A stretch of 64,000 bases of DNA from G965230615 sp965230615 (lineage in GTDB: Bacteria; Pseudomonadota; Gammaproteobacteria; HTCC5015): NCBI GenBank assembly GCA_965230615.1, contig OZ246012.1:248001-312000 (forward strand). Direction: 5' to 3'. Below, one piece after another: positions 35,901-41,900 of this stretch (its first letter is position 1; each line of letters begins with the position of its first letter). Made by a program: the position numbers and the translations under genes. Under the pieces are notes generated by a model. It ran no database searches. It was not told the DNA's origin and was given only the letters and a program-made list of their open reading frames with translations.

Positions 35901-38900
35901 GCAGGGCACTCTCGTGAGAACCTTGATATATCGAATGTTGGTCTGTGTGCGACCAATTTGATTTATATGATTTATACCTCAGGGTCTACCGGCAAACCCA
36001 AAGGTGTGCAGCTCACCCACAGTGGTGTAGTGAACTATCTGGAACATGCGAGCGAAGAATATTACCCTACGGCAATAGCGGGTGTGGCCAGTTCGAGTCT
36101 ATCATTTGATGCGACAGTGACTAGCTTATTAGGGCCACTGTTTGCAGGCAAAACAGTTTATGTATTACCGCAGGATGGTGAGGAGTTAGCGGGATTAGCG
36201 AGGTTGTTAAGCGAAAGTGATAAGCCGCTGGTGTTTAAAATTACCCCGGCGCATTTAGAGGCTCTAAGTGCCTTGTTAGACAGTGAATCAGGCCGTGATC
36301 AGTCGACGACAGGTGTTAGCCATGTTAGCCAGGTGGCCCATCAAATCGTGGTGGGGGGTGAACAGTTTAACCAGTCGTTGGCATTACGCTGGAAACGAGA
36401 TTTATTACCGGCAGCGATATTTATCAATGAATACGGGCCAACCGAGACGGTGGTGGGTTGTTCGACCTATACCATAGCAGCATTATCCGATATAGATCCA
36501 ACACAGAATGCGATTGCGATAGGGCGGCCGTTACGCAATACCCAGTTGTATGTATTAAATGCAGCGCAACAATTATGTCCACCGGGTGTGGCCGGTGAGT
36601 TATATATTGGAGGTGCAGGTGTTGCACGGGGGTATTTAAACCGGGCCGGTTTAAGTGCCGATAAGTTTGTGCCGGATAGATTTGCCGATAGCGATCAGGA
36701 TAAGTTAAGGGCAGCGCCGCAGGCCAGGTTATACCGGACAGGCGATTTAGTGCGCTATCTGCCGTCGGGTGAGCTATTATTCATGGGACGCTTGGATCAT
36801 CAGGTCAAGATACGCGGTTTTCGGATAGAGCTGGGTGAGATTGAGCAGGAATTATTATCACATAGCGGCGTGCGCGAGGCCTTGGTCATCGCGGAACAGG
36901 GGGCAGCCAATGATCATGCTCGCTTGCTAGCCTATGTCGTTAGTAAGACCGATGAGGCATTATCAGGCGAAGCGCTACGTGAATATATACAGGCGAGCTT
37001 ACCGGATTATATGGTGCCTGCAGCGATTATACCGATAGCGGCTTTTCCTTTAACCAGCAATGGTAAAGTGGACCGGGCGGCATTGCCTAAAGCCGAAGCT
37101 CATAAGGCGCTAGCCGTTGTATACACAATGCCTGCTACGGCAACTGAGATTGCTATGCAGAGTATCTGGCAAGCATTATTTTATCAGTATGATAGCGGTT
37201 TGCCAGATGAGCAGAGTGATCAAGATGGGCAAGATAAAAGTATTGGCGTTTTAGATAACTTTTTTAGTTTAGGTGGGCATTCTATATTGAGTACTCGCTT
37301 AATTGCCAGAATACGTGAGCAATGGGCTATTGATATACCGATTAAAACGATATTTGAATCGCCAACTATTCGCTCATTGGCAGCTGTCGTTGATGGCTTG
37401 CTGGATAAGCCAAATGCTAGTCATATCCCTCCTATAAAAGTGTATACCGATGCTAATAATGTCCAGCAGATGGCACCATTATCCTTTGCACAGCAGCGCC
37501 TATGGTTTATTGATCAATTAGAACCTGATAGCAGCCAGTATAATATTCCAATGACCTTGTCTTTACAGGGAACTGTACACGAACAGGCTCTACAGCACGC
37601 GTTTTTGAGGCTGGTGCAGCGGCACAGCATTTTGAGAACGGTATATCAGCAAATTGATGACGAACCAAAACAATTCGTTTTGCCCTGGGAAAGCTTTGCG
37701 ATGAAGCATGATGATATTAGTTTGTACGCTGAGGCCGAGCAAAAAGCCTATATTGACAATAGATTACAGCAGGAAATGTTACAGCCATTCAATTTAAGTG
37801 CTGACTTTATGCTGCGGGTATCTTTGTTAACGCTGAGTGAAAAATCGCATTTATTACATATTACAGTACACCATATAGCCTCAGATGCCTGGTCAATGAA
37901 TATTATGATCAGAGAGATAGGCGCTTTATATCAAGCCTATGCTTGTGGTGCATCAGATCCATTGCCAGCTTTGCCAGTGCAATATACCGACTATGCAATA
38001 TGGCAGCGTGACTGGCTGCAAGGTAAAGTATTGCAGCGTCAACTTTCCTATTGGCAGCAGCAATTAGCCGGTCTGCCAGAAGTACATAATTTGCCTTGTG
38101 ATAACACCCGTCCAACGGTACAAAGCTATAGCGGTGCTGTCTTTAATCAATATATCGATAATCAGCTATTACATGCAATACAAGGCTTAGCCAAGCAATC
38201 TCAGGCAACCTTATTCATGGTGTTACATGCGGCATTGGCAACATTAATGTATCGCTATTCCAGTGAACAGGATATCGCAATTGGTACGCCAATTACTAAC
38301 AGGGGACAAAGTGAGATTGCAGACTTAATCGGATTTTTTGTAAATACTGTTGTCTTGCGCTCTGACTTTTCAATATCCCCTAGCTTTAGACAACTGCTTG
38401 AGCAAAGTAAAGACGTTATTTTGGCTGCTTATGAGCACCAGTATATTCCTTTTGAACAATTGGTGAATGAGCTGCAACCGGAACGCAGCCTGAGTTATAG
38501 TCCGCTTTTTCAGGTTATGTTAGTCGTGCAAAATCTGGGGGCAACTGAATTAGCGCTACCAGAGCTAACACTCTCACCTTTTCGTCAGGAAAGCCTTACT
38601 GCCAAGTTTGACATTACCCTCAATATTGCTGAAATAGATACGGGTCTTGCCTTGAATTGGGAATATGCAACTGACTTATTTAGTGCTCAGAGCATTGAAA
38701 ACCTAGCAGCGCACTTTGCGCATTTGCTTAAGTCTATTGTGATGACGCCGGATATGCCCGTTGCAGAGTTACCGCTATTATTAGCCAAGGAACATAAGCA
38801 ATTACAGCAATGGCATGCAGGTAAAAAACAAAGCTTAGTTTATGGCAATATACCGGCCATATTTGAATATCAGGTACAACAAAACCCTGAGTCTACCGCT

Positions 38901-41900
38901 TTAACCTTTGGTAAACAGCGATTGTCTTATGCCGAGCTGAATACGCAGTCTAATCAGCTTATGCAGTATTTGCAGACAGAAGGTGTAGCACAGGGTGACC
39001 GCATCGCGATCTATATGCAACGATCTGTCGAGATGATTGTTGCAATACTGGCAACGCTTAAAGCGGGTGCGGCTTATGTACCGATAGATATTAATTATCC
39101 TCGGCAGCGTGTCCTGCATATTATCTCAGATGCTGTATGCCGGTTGGTGTTATCGGATAATACAACGGCAGAAAATATAGACGGTTTGGATAACGTTTTA
39201 GTATTGGACAGCGTAGCGTTGCAGCAAACGCTGGCCGGTTTTAGTAGCAGCTCTGATGATGCGGCTTATAGCGTGTCGCATACTTTGTCTGATATTGCCT
39301 ATATTATTTACACGTCTGGTTCGACAGGTCAGCCCAAAGGTGTCTGCCAAACACATGCAACCATTGTGAACTTAATGCAGACTCAACTTGCCGATGGCAT
39401 TGAGCAATCATTAAATAGTTTGCAATTAGCCTCGGTTGGCTTTGATGTCTCGATTCAAGAACTGGTAAGTAGTTGGATAACGGCTTCGAACTTAGTGCTT
39501 ATCAGCGAGGATGATAAGAATGATCTTAACAGTCTTCCTGAAATATTACGTAAGCAGAAAATAGGGCGGGCATTTATGCCGCCAGCTGTTTTAAGCTGGT
39601 TGGCAGAGACAGCACTTGAGCAAGCTATCGAATTTCCTGATTTGCAACAGGTAATAGTTGCTGGAGAAGCGTTATTGATTAATCAGGCAATGGAAGCATT
39701 TTTTAAACAGCAGAAAAACACACAACTTTGGAATCACTATGGACCTACTGAAACGCATGTCGTTACGCGTTATCAGCTTAAAGATATCGTTGCCGGGTAT
39801 TTACCACCTATTGGTGCTGCTGTGCATAATACGGAGCTCTATGTTTTATCGGCATCCGGCCAAGTGGTGCCTGTGGGTGTTGCTGGTGAGTTGTGTGTGG
39901 CTGGAGCGGGTGTAGCCCAAGAATATCTAGGTCAAACAGCATTGACTGCAGAGCGCTTTGTTAATAAATCAAGTTTAACACTGTCGGAGGTGGCTAGTGA
40001 TTATGACAAGGTCTATAAAACAGGTGATTTAGTCCGTTATCGCGCAGATGGTAATCTTGAGTTTTTAGGGCGTATCGATCAACAAATTAAGATTCGTGGC
40101 TTTCGTATTGAGCTGGGTGAAATTGAGCAACAGTTGCTTGCTTATAAAGGAGTGCGTGAAGCTGTCGTGCTTGCTCAGCCAGCATTTGATCAGAAGAGTC
40201 AATACCTATTGGCTTATTTTGTTGCTGATGCAATATTGGATGTTAGTTTAATTCAGCGTTACTTAAAAGAGCGATTACCTGACTATATGCTACCAACACA
40301 ATATATTGCCATGGAGGCACTGCCACTGTCGGCGAATGGTAAAGTCGACAAGCGTTTATTGCCATTACCAGAGGTAAAAGCGGACATCGAATATGCGAGC
40401 GCCAGCAATGATACTGAGCAAGCATTATTGTCTATTTGGCAGACATTATTATCGCAGCAAGATATCAGCGTGCTTGCCGATTTTTTCCATCTTGGTGGCC
40501 ACTCTCTGTTAGCTACCCGTTTAATATCAAAAATACGCTCGCACTGGCGCTTGAATGTGCCTATTAAAACTATATTCGAATATTCCACTATTCGCAGTTT
40601 TGCTGGCTATCTTGATAATGCCATTGCTTCAGGTGAGTTGCAGGCACACGCTGAGTTTGAGGCATATGCAGGTCCTGCTTATATGACCAATGGGCAATAC
40701 TGGTTTTTTAATATGGACTATGCACATCCAGACTATTGGAACCTGATATCATTATTCGAGTGTTTGCAACCGATAGATGGTGATAGCGCTAAACAGGCAG
40801 TTAGTGAAGTGGCTAATCATCATGATGCTTTACGGACCAAATTCACTAAAACCGATGGACAGTGGCAGGCGATGATATTGCCGCAAGGTGCTATAGAGGG
40901 TGTATTTCAGCATACTCTATTAACTGCGAGCAGTCAGCAAGCATTAGATCAACAAATCGATGAGCTAGTGGCTACGTGTCAGGATAGTTTTGTGATTGAC
41001 GGTAGCCCACTGTGGCGGGTTATGCTGATTGAACATGCAGCAATCGATGCCCCGTTGAATGGAGACTCAGCAACCGCCTCACAACCTTCAACAATGTATT
41101 TATTATTTGTATTTCATCATATTATTTGTGATATGAATTCACTGACAATCGTTATTGATGATTTTATTACAGCCTATAAGCAGTTAGTGAGTCGCCAAGC
41201 GTTAAGTTTGCCGTTAAAAACCACCCCCATACATAAAGTCGGTGAAGCATTACGCACGGCTCAACATTCGGATGAGCTTTGGCAAGATTATGTCGAGTAT
41301 TGGCAGCCTCTACTCGATAGTGGCCGTATAGCACAGTTTCCTTGTGATTTCGATGTGCCTATTGAACAAACCATTGCCAGTGGACGCACGGAGTTAGTCA
41401 CTTTATCTGAGCAGCATACCCGTATTCTGCAATCTAAATTACCACAGCGGGCAGCTGTACAACTTAGTGATGCTTTATTATTGGCACTGACCAATACCGT
41501 ATGTGCTTGGTCTGATGCTGAGCTTTGTCATATTAAGGTGCTCAATGCGGGGAGAACCGGTATACCGATGCTATCTGAGTTGGATGTGACACGAACTGTC
41601 GGTTGGTTGGCGATGACACAACAGTTGATACTCTCTCCTGTGCTAATGAGTAACAAGCTGACAGCTGTGCAATACATTAAGCAGCAATTGACAGAGCAGC
41701 CACATGATGGCTATAGCGGTAGTTTATTGTGCCTAGGTGCCGTTGATCGAAATACAGGAGAGCTGATTCCCGGGTTTCTCAAGGATCAACTCATGCTGAA
41801 TCATCTGGGAGAGTTAAACACCGGTGTTGTTTCTCTGCAAGATTTACTGATGCCTGTGCAACGCCAATTAAAACCGGGCATGCACCCAGGTAATCAGCGT

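Noticed and set aside
30727..37090. Duplicated A domain as a pure assembly artefact
   Set aside because: The copies have distinct flanks, the 4704-bp period keeps the frame and yields complete modules, and a few differences exist. I kept it as real but advise long-read confirmation.
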